Origin: Alphaproteobacteria bacterium
GTDB lineage: Bacteria; Pseudomonadota; Alphaproteobacteria; Sphingomonadales; Sphingomonadaceae
Direction: 5' to 3'
Length of the DNA stretch: 64,000 nucleotides
Assembly (NCBI GenBank): GCA_019239415.1
Contig: JAFAZW010000088.1
Span: 1 to 64,000, forward strand
The notes under the pieces are model-generated. The model was not told the DNA's origin and made no database searches. It saw only the letters and a list, made by a program, of their open reading frames with translations. This document shows, piece after piece, positions 1 to 8,561 of the stretch. The translations under genes and the position numbers were made by a program. Each line of letters starts with the position of its first letter. Position 1 is the stretch's first letter.

Positions 1-92
1 CGGCCGATCAGCTTCAGACCCTCACCACGCTGCCAGCGATCCCAGATCTCCGCACTCTCGGCAGGGCCTATCTTCCGTACCCGTCTTCCCAT
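1..92 (-). CDS. IS30 family transposase, N-terminal fragment cut by the window edge
   Basis: The minus-strand frame starts with ATG at 92 and reads MGRRVRKIGPAESAEIW, then DRWQRGEGLKLIGR, and runs off the window start. Short basic N-termini with an 'AEIWDRWQRGE' helix leading into a helix-turn-helix are typical of IS30-family DDE transposases, which bind the element ends through this domain. A purine-rich ribosome binding site (GAGGTGAGG) lies just upstream. Only 31 residues are visible, so whether the gene is intact cannot be judged. It marks this edge as mobile DNA next to the HNH nuclease gene. Confidence 0.6.
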   Translation of the reverse strand, partial: MGRRVRKIGPAESAEIWDRWQRGEGLKLIG

Positions 93-150
93 CGCTCACC
101 TCACCTCATCCAAGGTAAAGTGTTGCGACGATCAACTGAATCCGCGAGCC
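1..150 (-). mobile_element. Edge of an IS30-like insertion sequence (partial)
   Basis: The first 92 bases encode the start of an IS30-type transposase on the minus strand. The roughly 50 bases outside it (about 100-150) would then carry the IS terminus, because IS30-family elements have only a short leader between the inverted repeat and the transposase start. I cannot see the other end, so the boundary and the inverted repeat are inferred, not demonstrated. Confidence 0.4.
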
Positions 151-278
151 ATAGCAGACATTGAAGGCCAGCGTGTACCAACGCCTGGTTTCCCCCCTGG
201 CCGCTCTGAAGGAGCCGGTCGGCGATCCGCGAGACGGCGCCGTTCAAGCCGTACGCCGCTTATTCTCAAACCGTTCGG

Positions 279-1184
279 TCACCGCTTGAAGCAATGATCC
301 CGATGCCACGCCAGGTACCGCGGGTGGGGGCGGTGCGCAGCGTCCGCGGGAGGCGACGCCTTGCGCGATTTGTTCACGATCGCCCAGACGCTCTCGACGT
401 CGTTGACCTGCCGCGACACCAGCACCTCCAGTTCGTCCGACAGGCTGATCAAGCCTCGATCGAACATCCAGTGCGCCGTGCCGGAAAGTGCGATCCCGTT
501 CGTGATGATGTCCGGCCCGCTCGCTTCCACCGGCTTGATATGCGCCGCCTGCACCTCGGCGCGGCCGCCGCCGTTGATGAACTTGAGGCCGGTGATCGCG
601 CAGCGGCAGTCGTAGGCTTCGAGGACGATGCGCCGGAACACCCGGTCCCGCACGATCCGCGAGCTGTAATAGCCGACGCGCTCGCGCTCGCCATCCGCCA
701 GGAAGGGCGCTTGCTCCTCGCGCACGGTGCTGGCGGGCGGCGCGGGCGCTTCTCCAATGCGCGGCAGGAGATCATCCTCGTCGGGAATTCCGCGGGCGAT
801 GATGCGGTTGAAGTCGGCAACCGAGAGCGGCCGCACCGCCGCCTGTGCCCGTCCGGAGATGCGGCCCTGCTCGTTGAGCACGCCGCGCTCGATTGGTCCG
901 TCGGCATCAGAGAAGGCGACAGGGCGTTCGAACGGGAGGTAGCTGCCGGGCTCGATCAGCGCGAGGTACATCCCGGTGGCCGTGGGGTCGGGAACGATCC
1001 GCTCCACCTTCGCCGTGGCGAAATAGCCCTTGCCGGTCGGGCCGCGCCGCGGCTCGTAGTAGATGATCCAGTCGCCGACGAACCGCGACGCGCGGCTCAG
1101 ATAGATGGAGGGGAATTGATAACGCTCCTCCGGGTGGTCGTCGTAGCGGGAATCCTCCCGATGCAGAAACACTCCGCGCGTCAC
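279..1184 (-). CDS. HNH endonuclease domain protein
   Basis: A 301-aa protein starting at a GTG with a G-rich ribosome binding site. The N-terminal ~150 residues form an uncharacterised domain (DWIIYYEPRR, PGSYLPFERPV). The C-terminal third carries an HNH_2-type nuclease: CRCAITGL, then AAHIKPVEA (first His), TNGIAL (Asn) and HWMFDRGLISL (second His). Such proteins are often annotated as putative restriction endonucleases, and family knowledge supports DNA cleavage with a divalent metal. No methyltransferase or specificity subunit is visible beside it, so a classical restriction-modification role is not supported. It stands alone next to an IS30 remnant, consistent with accessory, possibly defence-related DNA. 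Confidence 0.8.
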   Translation of the reverse strand: MTRGVFLHREDSRYDDHPEERYQFPSIYLSRASRFVGDWIIYYEPRRGPTGKGYFATAKVERIVPDPTATGMYLALIEPGSYLPFERPVAFSDADGPIERGVLNEQGRISGRAQAAVRPLSVADFNRIIARGIPDEDDLLPRIGEAPAPPASTVREEQAPFLADGERERVGYYSSRIVRDRVFRRIVLEAYDCRCAITGLKFINGGGRAEVQAAHIKPVEASGPDIITNGIALSGTAHWMFDRGLISLSDELEVLVSRQVNDVESVWAIVNKSRKASPPADAAHRPHPRYLAWHRDHCFKR

Positions 1185-1976
1185 TCTTGCCCCCCTGCTT
1201 CGTCGTCGAGACTAGCATGAATGGGAGCGACGCCAATCGCTTGTTCCTCCGTTTTTCGGCAGCTCGAAAGGAGCCTCCACGGCCGGGTCCTTCTCACCGT
1301 CCCTGGAAGTTGAAGGCCGGGTCAAGTTTGCTCCGACAGTGCCTCGGTGCCCGGAAGATCGGCCGCCATTCCGATGCGGCCATACCCGGCTCCGGAGGGT
1401 GAACGGCCCGGCTCCCGCCGATCAAGAACAGGGTCCCCCCAGAGCAAAGGGCGGATTCCGGGAGGCGCTTTCCGGGCAAGCGGCCGGCAACGAGCCGGCA
1501 TGCGCCCGGTCACGATCTGGCACGCGCCCGGCAGCGCCCGGCATGCACCCCATAGTGACTCGACGGCGGACGGGCGTTCGAGTCCGCGGATCCGCGCCTC
1601 CCCGGTGACCCGATAATGCTGGCTTCTCGCGCCCGTTTATGCTATGTTCCCATCATGGAACACCGTCCGGCCGGCTTCGGCACAGCGGGAGAGGGGCGCG
1701 ACTCGGGACTTGACGCGGCCGCTCGGACCGCGGGAGCGATCGGGAGCAGCGATTGATGGGTGGGGGTTGGATCGGAAGGATTTTTATTTTTCACGAAAGT
1801 TCGAAACTTCGAAGCTTTCCCTCGCCCGGTTTCGGCCGGCCCCGGGCGGGGCGGGGACGGCTTCGCGACGGGCGCGAAGCGCCGGAATAGCGTGTTGCCA
1901 TAGGGACTTGTGGGTGGGACGCGGGGCTGCGAGAGTAAGCGGAGAGTCGGGGAGGCAGTCAGTGGGGAGAGCTAAG
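1185..1976. other. Long intergenic region with a recurring non-coding element
   Basis: About 790 bases without a convincing gene. Short frames here have no family resemblance. It contains degenerate GC-rich repeats of the type ACCCGGCATG (about 1490-1555) and, at 1621-1810, an element that recurs in the same order and spacing at 34161-34347: CTATGTT, GCGACTCGGG, GATCGGA, then the 17-mer CGAAAGTTCGAAACTTC at 1794-1810. A short hairpin (CTTCGCG/CGCGAAG) lies near 1861-1880. The downstream gene begins at 1977, so part of this may be its leader or promoter. Confidence 0.6.
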
Positions 1977-2909
1977 ATGCGTTCAGTCGTCCGGGCCGCG
2001 ATCGGCGGCGTCAGCTTGCTCGGCGCGGCGGCGGCGGCGGGGGCCGTTCCGGCCGCGCCGGTAGCCGCGCCTGCCGCTTCGGCTCCGGCCGCCGCGCCCG
2101 CGCCGGCCCCGTCCCCCGCCAACCCCGACATCGTCGTCACCGGCCGCCGTGACCAGGCGCAGCAGGTGGCCGACTTCGTCGCGGCGCTGACGCCGGCCGA
2201 GGGCGGGGCGATCCCGCGGTTCGTCGATCAGGTCTGCCCCGCCGCGGCCGGCCTGCTGCCCGAGCAGAATGCGGCGGTGGCGGCGCGCCTGCGGCAGGTC
2301 GCGCGCGCGGTCGGGCTGAAGGCGGCGCCGGAAGGGTGCGCGCCCAATGCCTTCGTCGTCGTCACCCAGAACAAGCGCGCGTTCATGGAGCTGCTCGCCA
2401 AGCGGCGGCCGCAGGTGTTCGGCTTCGTCGAGCCGCGTGAGCTCCGGCGGCTCGCCTTCGGCCCGGAGCGGGCGGCGGCGTGGCAGATCGCCGGCGCGGT
2501 CGACCGGAAGGACAAGCCCCAGCGCTACAACGACATCTTCTCGGGCTCGCCGTCCGAGGCGTGGGAGGCGGTGAACCGGGCGCGGGGGAACCCGCGGGGC
2601 TATGACGCGGCGGTGCTGGTCGTCGAGCTCAAGGCGCTGGAGGGGCTGACCGCCACCCAGGTCGCCGATTATGCGGCGATGCGGCTGCTCGCCCGGCTCG
2701 ACCCGAAGCGGCTGCCGGCCGGCTCGCCGCCGACCATCCTCGCCGCGCTCGAGGCGCGCGAGGGGGCCGAGGTGCCGGTGACGCTCACCCGGTGGGACGC
2801 CGGCTTCCTGAAGGGGCTGTACGGAAGCGGCTTCCAGCATTCGACGGGCCGCCAGCGCGCCGAGATCGGGCGGACGATGACCCAGGGACTGGCGGCGCCG
2901 CAGCCTTGA
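1977..2909 (+). CDS. Secreted protein of unknown function
   Basis: A 310-aa protein starting at ATG 1977 with GGGGAGA seven bases upstream; the frame is open further upstream, but that part is non-coding in character. Residues 1-40 are a signal peptide followed by an Ala/Pro-rich linker, then the short motif PDIVVTGRR, a string also found at the mature N-terminus of sphingomonad TonB receptors, which may be coincidence. The rest (about residues 60-300) has paired cysteines (QVCPAAAG, EGCAPNAF) and no catalytic motif that I recognise. It is probably periplasmic or outer-membrane associated. It is convergent with the cupin gene, with a palindromic repeat between their 3' ends. Confidence 0.7.
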   Translation: MRSVVRAAIGGVSLLGAAAAAGAVPAAPVAAPAASAPAAAPAPAPSPANPDIVVTGRRDQAQQVADFVAALTPAEGGAIPRFVDQVCPAAAGLLPEQNAAVAARLRQVARAVGLKAAPEGCAPNAFVVVTQNKRAFMELLAKRRPQVFGFVEPRELRRLAFGPERAAAWQIAGAVDRKDKPQRYNDIFSGSPSEAWEAVNRARGNPRGYDAAVLVVELKALEGLTATQVADYAAMRLLARLDPKRLPAGSPPTILAALEAREGAEVPVTLTRWDAGFLKGLYGSGFQHSTGRQRAEIGRTMTQGLAAPQP

Positions 2910-2910
2910 G

Positions 2911-2985
2911 AAAAGGGGACACGTACTTTTTCACGAAAAAGTACGTGTCCCCATTCAGGAGAAAATACGTCTCCCCATTCAGGAG
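2911..2985. repeat. GGGGACACGTAC palindrome plus 24-bp tandem copy
   Basis: A perfect 17-bp inverted repeat (GGGGACACGTACTTTTT at 2915-2931 and its complement at 2936-2952) with a 4-nt loop. It is followed by a repeated CCCCATTCAGGAG (2949-2961 and 2973-2985). Arms identical to these recur at 26421-26458 and shorter ones at 60290-60356. It sits between two convergent genes and could act as a bidirectional terminator; the stop codon of the cupin gene lies inside it. Confidence 0.85.
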
Positions 2986-4019
2986 CGGGCGAGGAGCCGG
3001 CGGAGCATCGCGGTGACGCGGGCGCGCTGCTCGGGGGTCATCGGCGCGAGGATGCCCTGGGCATGCGCGGGGAGGTGGCCGGCCGGGTCGCCGTTCGCGT
3101 CGAAGACATAATGGTCGAACACCATCCGCCACACCGCCTTCTGGTCGGCGGGGAGGCCCTTGAAGGCGTGGAGGGCGTGGAGCAGGGCGTCGTAGCCGCG
3201 CGGCGCGGTCGCCGGGTCGGCGGCGCGGGTCGCGTCGTTCCACCAGTAGTTGACGAGCAGGTTCAGGGGCGCGAGCGAGTCGACGGCGTGCCACCAGTGG
3301 AACGGGATGTAGAGGGCGTCGCCGGGCGCGAGCGTGGCGGTCTCGGCCTCGGCGGCGGCCGCGGCGTAGCGGGGGAAGCGGGCGAGGTCGGGCGCGGCGA
3401 GGTCGACGAGGCTGACGGGGGTGCCGGCCGGGGTGAGCTCGAAGGGGCCGGGATAGAGGTTGGGGAGCTGGTCCGGAGGGAAGAGGGTGAAGCGGCGGCG
3501 GCCGGCGACGACCACGCCGACATTCTCCATCAGGTCGTAATGGGCGGCGACGCGGACCCGGTTGCCGAGCCAGGCGCGCGGCGTCACGTCGGCGGCGACG
3601 AGCGGGAGCGGGTTGGCGCGCTCGAAGCCCGGGAGGAGCTCGGGGACCGGCTCTGACTGCACCGCCATCGCGATGGGGGCGGCGTGGTCGCGGTCGCGCA
3701 GCAGGCGGTCGAGGAAGGGGAAGAGGGGCGAGGTGCCGCGGGTGAAGTTCAGCGCCTTCATGTCGTCGGTGTAGAAGAAGCGGCCGGCGATCTCCGGCTG
3801 GCCGACGATCGCGCCGACGGGCCGGTCGTCGCGGCGGAACGACTTCAGGTAAGCGACGAACTCCTCGTCGGAGGCGCGGGCGGCGGCGACGGCGGGCCAG
3901 TCGGCGGCCTGGCCGCGCAGGACCACGGGCCGGCCGGCGGGCCGGATCTCGGCGTCGAAGGCGGCGCGGTCGACCGGGCCGCGCTCGGCGATCGGCCGCG
4001 GCGCCGGAAGCGCCGTCAT
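2979..4019 (-). CDS. Cupin-8/JmjC-like domain protein, last gene of the halogenase operon
   Basis: A 346-aa protein of the cupin-like (JmjC, PF13621-type) fold. The double-stranded beta-helix shows the iron-binding set: AAHYDLMENVG (HxD) and, later, FHWWHAVDS (distal His), with GRRRFTLFPP between them. Members of this fold are Fe(II)/2-oxoglutarate oxygenases that hydroxylate proteins or small molecules; activity here is inferred. The ATG overlaps the stop of the upstream halogenase gene by 4 nt (ATGA), so it is translated as part of the five-gene operon. A paralogue is encoded at 13878-14900 beyond the TonB receptor. The stop codon falls in a palindromic repeat. No signal peptide is evident, so it is probably cytoplasmic. 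Confidence 0.85.
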   Translation of the reverse strand: MTALPAPRPIAERGPVDRAAFDAEIRPAGRPVVLRGQAADWPAVAAARASDEEFVAYLKSFRRDDRPVGAIVGQPEIAGRFFYTDDMKALNFTRGTSPLFPFLDRLLRDRDHAAPIAMAVQSEPVPELLPGFERANPLPLVAADVTPRAWLGNRVRVAAHYDLMENVGVVVAGRRRFTLFPPDQLPNLYPGPFELTPAGTPVSLVDLAAPDLARFPRYAAAAAEAETATLAPGDALYIPFHWWHAVDSLAPLNLLVNYWWNDATRAADPATAPRGYDALLHALHAFKGLPADQKAVWRMVFDHYVFDANGDPAGHLPAHAQGILAPMTPEQRARVTAMLRRLLARS

Positions 4020-5563
4020 GCGCCGGTCCGCGGGGGCGCCCGCAGGCTCTCGCCGGAGAAGCTGCCGCGGGCGCGGAGGAACTCCTCCTGGGCGGGCATC
4101 AGCCGGGCGGTGTTGGCGACGACGTCGCGGATGTGGGCGAGGCGCGTCAACGTCTCCTCGTCGGGGAGGAGGTCGGCCGCCGGGTGGTAGCCGCCGGCGA
4201 CGATCCCCTGGCCGACCATCACCGAGAGCCAGCTCGTCTCGGTGAACAGCTCGTTATGCTCGCGGAAGACGCGGCCGTTGCGGCGGAACATGGCGAGCTT
4301 CTCGGCGAGGCCGTCGGGCGGCGGCAGGATGCGGCAATAGTCCCAGAACGGCGTGTCGTCGCGCTCCGTCGCCTTGTAGTGGAGGACGAGGAAGTCGCGG
4401 ATATCGACATATTCGCGCTCGGTCAGCGCGTTGTAGCGCGCGATCTCGGCCTCGTCGAAACGGCGGGTGGGAAACAGGGTGAGCAGACGCGCGAGGCCCG
4501 ACTGGACGAGGTGGATCGAGGTCGATTCGAGCGGCTCGAGGAAGCCGCCGGCGAGGCCCAAAGCGACGACGTTCTTGACCCAAGCCTGGCGGCGATGGCC
4601 GGCGCGGAAGCGCAGCGGGCGCGGATCGGCGAGAGCCGGCGCGTCGAGGTTGGCGAGGAGCGTGGCGGCGGCTTCGTCGTCGCTGAGATGCTCGGAGGAA
4701 TAGACATAGCCGTTGCCGGTGCGGTGCTGGAGCGGGATCCGCCATTGCCAGCCGGCGGGGCGGGCGGTCGAACGGGTGAGGGGCTGGCGGTCGCCGGAGC
4801 TCTCGCAGGGGACGGCGAGGGCGCGATCGCAGGGCAGCCATTGGCACCAATCCACGAAGCCGGCGCCGAGCGTCTGCTCGATGAGGAGGCCGCGAAAGCC
4901 CGAGCAGTCGATGAAAAGGTCGCCCTCGACCCGGGCGCCGCTCTGCAGGGTGACGGCTTCGATGAAGCCGGTCTCGCCGTTCCGGACGACGTCGACGATG
5001 CGGCCTTCGGTCCGCACCACGCCCTTCGCCTCGGAGAGACCGCGCAGGTAGCGGGCGTAGAGGCTGGCGTCGAACTGGAAGGCATAGCCGATCCGCGACA
5101 GCGGCGAGTTGGGCTGGTCGGCGCGCGGGTGGTCGAACCTGGAGGCGAGCGCGGCGACGGCGCCGAGCGAATAGGCGTCGAGCGGCGCGCGGTCGCCGAG
5201 GGCGCGGCCCTTCAGCCAATGGTGGTGGAATTCGACCCCCAGCATGTCGATGCCGTAGAAGCCGAACGGATGGATGTAGCGGTGGCCGATCCGGGTCCAG
5301 TCGCGAAACTCGATGCCGAGCTTGTAGGTGGCGTTGGTGGCGCGGACGAAATCGGCCTCGTCGATGCCGAGCAGGTTGTTGAACAGGACGATCTGCGGGA
5401 TCGTCGCCTCGCCGACGCCGACGGTGCCGATCTCGTCCGATTCGACCAGCTCGATGACGAGCCCGGGGAGGGTGCCGATCACGGTCGACAGAGCGGCCGC
5501 CGCCATCCAGCCGGCGGTGCCGCCGCCGACGACGACGATCTTCCTGATATTGTCCGTTCTCAG
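4016..5563 (-). CDS. Flavin-dependent tryptophan-halogenase family protein, probable CTG start
   Basis: About 515 aa if translation starts at CTG 5563. The first ATG (5506) lies inside the FAD fold and would remove the nucleotide-binding motif VVVGGGTAGW, which is in frame just upstream; no ATG, GTG or TTG precedes that motif in this frame. CTG 5563 overlaps the preceding stop as CTGA and has GGAG eight bases upstream, matching the ATGA overlaps at the other junctions of this operon. Family hallmarks are all present: GVGEATIP, catalytic Lys in ATYKLGIEF, GWQWRIPLQHR, and FLEPLESTSIH with the conserved Glu. These enzymes use FADH2, O2 and halide to make a halogenating species. The substrate is unknown and need not be free tryptophan. 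Confidence 0.85.
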   Translation of the reverse strand: MRTDNIRKIVVVGGGTAGWMAAAALSTVIGTLPGLVIELVESDEIGTVGVGEATIPQIVLFNNLLGIDEADFVRATNATYKLGIEFRDWTRIGHRYIHPFGFYGIDMLGVEFHHHWLKGRALGDRAPLDAYSLGAVAALASRFDHPRADQPNSPLSRIGYAFQFDASLYARYLRGLSEAKGVVRTEGRIVDVVRNGETGFIEAVTLQSGARVEGDLFIDCSGFRGLLIEQTLGAGFVDWCQWLPCDRALAVPCESSGDRQPLTRSTARPAGWQWRIPLQHRTGNGYVYSSEHLSDDEAAATLLANLDAPALADPRPLRFRAGHRRQAWVKNVVALGLAGGFLEPLESTSIHLVQSGLARLLTLFPTRRFDEAEIARYNALTEREYVDIRDFLVLHYKATERDDTPFWDYCRILPPPDGLAEKLAMFRRNGRVFREHNELFTETSWLSVMVGQGIVAGGYHPAADLLPDEETLTRLAHIRDVVANTARLMPAQEEFLRARGSFSGESLRAPPRTGA

Positions 5564-7104
5564 AACACGAACTCCGGCAGCGGCGGCTTGGGCGCCGGCC
5601 CCTGGGCGGCGCAGGTGCGGGCGATGAACTCGGCGTGGGTCGGCAGCCGCCCGGCGACGTCGAGGATGGCGGTGCGCATCTGCTCGAGCGCCTGCGCCAC
5701 CCGCTCCTCGTCGAGCGCGTCGACGGCGGGCTCGTAATCGTCGGGCACGATCCCTTGCCCGAGCATCGCCGCCACCCAGCTCGTCGTCGCGAACACCTCA
5801 TAGCCTTCGCGGAACAGCCGGCCCTTCGCCTTCCACAGCGCGACCCGCCGCGCGAGGCTGTCCGGGATCGTCATCGTCCGGCAGTACCTCCAGAAGTCGG
5901 AATCGTCCCGCCGCGTTGCGTTGTAGTGGAGGATGATGAAATCGCGGACATCCTCGAACATGTCGCGCATCTGCCGGTTGTATTCGTCGCGCTCGACCGG
6001 GTTGAAGCGGCGGTCGGGGAACAGGGCGATCAGCTTGGCGATGCCCGACTGGACGAAATGGATGCTGGTCGATTCCAGCGGCTCGATGAAGCCGGACGCA
6101 AGCCCCATCGAGACGACATTGGCGTTCCACGTCAGCTTGCGCCGGCCGGTGGTGAAGGCGAGCCTGCGCGGCTCGGCGAGCGGCTCGCCCTCGAGGTTCG
6201 CCTGCAGCGTCGCCAGCGCCTCGTCGTCGTCCATGAACTTGCTCGAATAGACGATGCCGTTGCCCATCCGGTGCTGGAGCGGGATCCGCCACTGCCAGCC
6301 CTTGGCGTGGGCCGTGGCGCGGGTGAAGGGATCGGGCTGGCCCTGATAGGTGGTGGGAAGGGCGATGGCGCGGTCGGCGGGAAGCCAGTGGGTCCAATCC
6401 TCGTAGCCGCTGTTCAGCGCGCCCTCGATGAGCAGGCCGCGAAAGCCCGAGCAGTCGATGAACAGCTCGCCCTCGATCGTCTGGCCGCTGGCGAGGGTCA
6501 CGGATTGGACGAAGCCGTCCTCCGCCCGCTGATTGACGCCGGTGATCCGCCCCTCGACACGCTGCACCCCGCCCCGCTCGGCATAAGCGCGCAGGAAGCG
6601 GGCGTAGAGACCGGCGTCGAAATGGAAGGCGTAGAAGAGCTGGCTGAGCGGGAAGCCGGCCTCCGGCCCGGGCCGCGCGTAGCGGCCGTGGGCGGCGGCG
6701 ACGGCGCTCATCGACCAGGCGGAGATGTCCTCCATCACCCGCCGCTTGCGCTCGCGCAGGTAGAGCTGGTGGAAGTGGACGCCCTCGAGGTCGTGGCCGT
6801 GGCTCCCGAACGGGTGGAAATAACGCTCGCCGACCGCGCCCCAGTTGACGAACTCGATGCCGAGCTTGAACGAGCCCTGGGTCGCCGCGACGAACTCGTT
6901 CTCGTTGATGCCGAGCATCCGGTTGAAGGTGATGAGCGGCGGGATCGTCGCCTCGCCGACGCCGACGGTGCCGATCTCCTCCGATTCGACGAGGGTCACC
7001 TTGGTGACGCCGTTGTTGAGGAAGCGGGCGAAGGCGGCCGCGGCCATCCAGCCGGCGGTGCCGCCGCCGACGATGACGACGTTCCGGATCGTGTGTTCGT
7101 TCAT
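5560..7104 (-). CDS. Flavin-dependent tryptophan-halogenase family protein
   Basis: A 514-aa protein, full length for the family. The N-terminal dinucleotide motif is VVIVGGGTAGWM (residues 9-20), followed by GTVGVGEATIP (residues 45-55) and the catalytic-type Lys80 in GSFKLGIEF, the equivalent of PrnA Lys79. GWQWRIPLQHR is the WxWxIP fingerprint that separates halogenases from monooxygenases, and IEPLESTSIHF carries the conserved Glu. It needs reduced flavin from a separate reductase, which is not visible in the window. It is the fourth gene of the operon and overlaps both neighbours by 4 nt. All key residues are present, so I expect an active enzyme; the halide and substrate cannot be read from sequence. 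Confidence 0.9.
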   Translation of the reverse strand: MNEHTIRNVVIVGGGTAGWMAAAAFARFLNNGVTKVTLVESEEIGTVGVGEATIPPLITFNRMLGINENEFVAATQGSFKLGIEFVNWGAVGERYFHPFGSHGHDLEGVHFHQLYLRERKRRVMEDISAWSMSAVAAAHGRYARPGPEAGFPLSQLFYAFHFDAGLYARFLRAYAERGGVQRVEGRITGVNQRAEDGFVQSVTLASGQTIEGELFIDCSGFRGLLIEGALNSGYEDWTHWLPADRAIALPTTYQGQPDPFTRATAHAKGWQWRIPLQHRMGNGIVYSSKFMDDDEALATLQANLEGEPLAEPRRLAFTTGRRKLTWNANVVSMGLASGFIEPLESTSIHFVQSGIAKLIALFPDRRFNPVERDEYNRQMRDMFEDVRDFIILHYNATRRDDSDFWRYCRTMTIPDSLARRVALWKAKGRLFREGYEVFATTSWVAAMLGQGIVPDDYEPAVDALDEERVAQALEQMRTAILDVAGRLPTHAEFIARTCAAQGPAPKPPLPEFVF

Positions 7105-8561
7105 CGCGCGGCTTGCCTCGAAAGCGTTTGAAGAGTGGCGGCGTGGCTGGGGACGCCGGGCACCAGCCCCGCGATCCCGCTGCGCAGCGCCGCCATCGCC
7201 GCCGCGGAGTCGCGCGGCGGCACGACGTCGATCAGCGGGTCGGACGCGCGCGGCATTACCCCCTGGCCGAGCAGCACGGCAAGCCAGGCGTCGCGCCCGA
7301 ACGTCTCCTCTTCATAGAAGGGGAGGCGGCCGCGGGCGCGGAACAGGGCGAGGGTGTGGGCGAGCGACGGCGGCGGCTCGGCGGCGGCGGCCTCTCGCCA
7401 GAAGGGGTCCGGCCGCTCCGACGCGAGGTAGTGAAGGGCGAGGAAGTCGCGCACCCGGTCGGCCTCGGTCGCCGCCTGGCGGTTATAGTCCCACAATTCG
7501 ACCGGGTTGAAGTCGCGCGCCGGCATCATCGCGACCAGCCGGTCGATGCCGCTGTGGGCGAGGTGGAGGTTGGTCCATTCGAGCGGCTCGACCCGCACCG
7601 CGGCGTCGCCGATCGCGACGCAGTTCTTCAGCCACGGCTGCGCCACCCGACCCTGGCGGAGCGGGACTCCCTCCGCCGCGCCGGCATGGGCGGCGCTGAA
7701 CAGGCGTCCCTCGGTGGCGAGGAGCGGCGAGGCCGAGCGCCATCGCCAGCCCGCCGGCTCCGCGGCCGCCGTGTCGAGAAGCGGCGGCTCGCCGGCATCG
7801 GCGGGGCCTTCGGCCATCGTGAAGCGGTCGCAGGGAAGCCAGCGACCCCAGTCTTCGAGGCGCAGCCCGAGCGCCGATCGGAGCAGCGCGCGCGGTCCGG
7901 TCGCGTCGACGAAAAGGTCGGCTTCGAGCGCCGTGCCGTCCGCCATCTCCACCGCTTCGATGCAGCCGCTTTCGCCGGCGAGGCGGACGCGGGCGATCGC
8001 CCCCTCCCGCTCCACCGAGCCGAGGTGGAGGGCGAAGGCGCGCATGAGGTGGTGGTAACGGGTCGGCGTTAGCGTCAGGCCGAAGGCGAAGCCGGCGAGC
8101 GGGGTGCCCGGTGGCCCGGCCGGATGCGTGAAGCGCCCGGCGCGGGCGAGCGCGGCGGCGGGGCTGTAGGCGTTGAAAGCCTCCGCTTCGCCGGCAAGCG
8201 CGGCGCGCACCCAATGCTGATGGAACGACGCGGTGCCGAACGGGCGGCCGTGCTCGCCATAGGCATGAACGTAGGCGGACCGGCCCATCGTCCATCCTTC
8301 GAACGCGGTGCCGAGGCGGAAGCCGCTGCCGGCGCGGACCACGGTGTCGGCCTCGGTGAGGCCAAGATCGTCGTGGAAGTTGATGATCGGCGGCAGGCAG
8401 GACTGGATCCGGTCGGCCAGCGCGTCCTCGGGCGGCGGCAGCGGCACGACCGTCACCGCCAGCGCCGGGATGCGCTTGCGCAGCGCCGCCGCGGCCGACC
8501 AGCCGACGATGCCGCCGCCGGCGACGAGGACGCGGCCGATGGGCGGCGCCGTCACGGTCAC
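7101..8561 (-). CDS. Degenerate halogenase-family paralogue, probably non-halogenating
   Basis: A 486-aa protein clearly related to its neighbours over its length but with the catalytic signature eroded. The Rossmann motif survives (VLVAGGGIVGW, residues 11-21). GVGEAT is replaced by a region reading RIQSCLPP, the catalytic Lys is Arg82 (GSGFRLGTAF), WxWxIP has become GWRWRSASP, and EPLEST has become EPLEWT. From family knowledge, loss of the active-site Lys abolishes halogenation in PrnA-type enzymes, so this may be a partner subunit, a flavin-binding scaffold or an oxidase with another chemistry. It is kept in frame with 4-nt overlaps on both sides, which argues against simple decay. Confidence 0.85.
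   Translation of the reverse strand: MTVTAPPIGRVLVAGGGIVGWSAAAALRKRIPALAVTVVPLPPPEDALADRIQSCLPPIINFHDDLGLTEADTVVRAGSGFRLGTAFEGWTMGRSAYVHAYGEHGRPFGTASFHQHWVRAALAGEAEAFNAYSPAAALARAGRFTHPAGPPGTPLAGFAFGLTLTPTRYHHLMRAFALHLGSVEREGAIARVRLAGESGCIEAVEMADGTALEADLFVDATGPRALLRSALGLRLEDWGRWLPCDRFTMAEGPADAGEPPLLDTAAAEPAGWRWRSASPLLATEGRLFSAAHAGAAEGVPLRQGRVAQPWLKNCVAIGDAAVRVEPLEWTNLHLAHSGIDRLVAMMPARDFNPVELWDYNRQAATEADRVRDFLALHYLASERPDPFWREAAAAEPPPSLAHTLALFRARGRLPFYEEETFGRDAWLAVLLGQGVMPRASDPLIDVVPPRDSAAAMAALRSGIAGLVPGVPSHAATLQTLSRQAAR

Noticed and set aside
1565-1595. tRNA-like GTTCGAGTCC string
   Set aside because: It resembles a T-arm, but no 7-nt T-loop geometry, anticodon arm or acceptor stem can be built around it.
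1644-1976. N-terminal extension of the secreted protein at 1977
   Set aside because: The upstream part lacks a ribosome binding site, is not protein-like, and overlaps the recurring non-coding element; the signal peptide starts at 1977.
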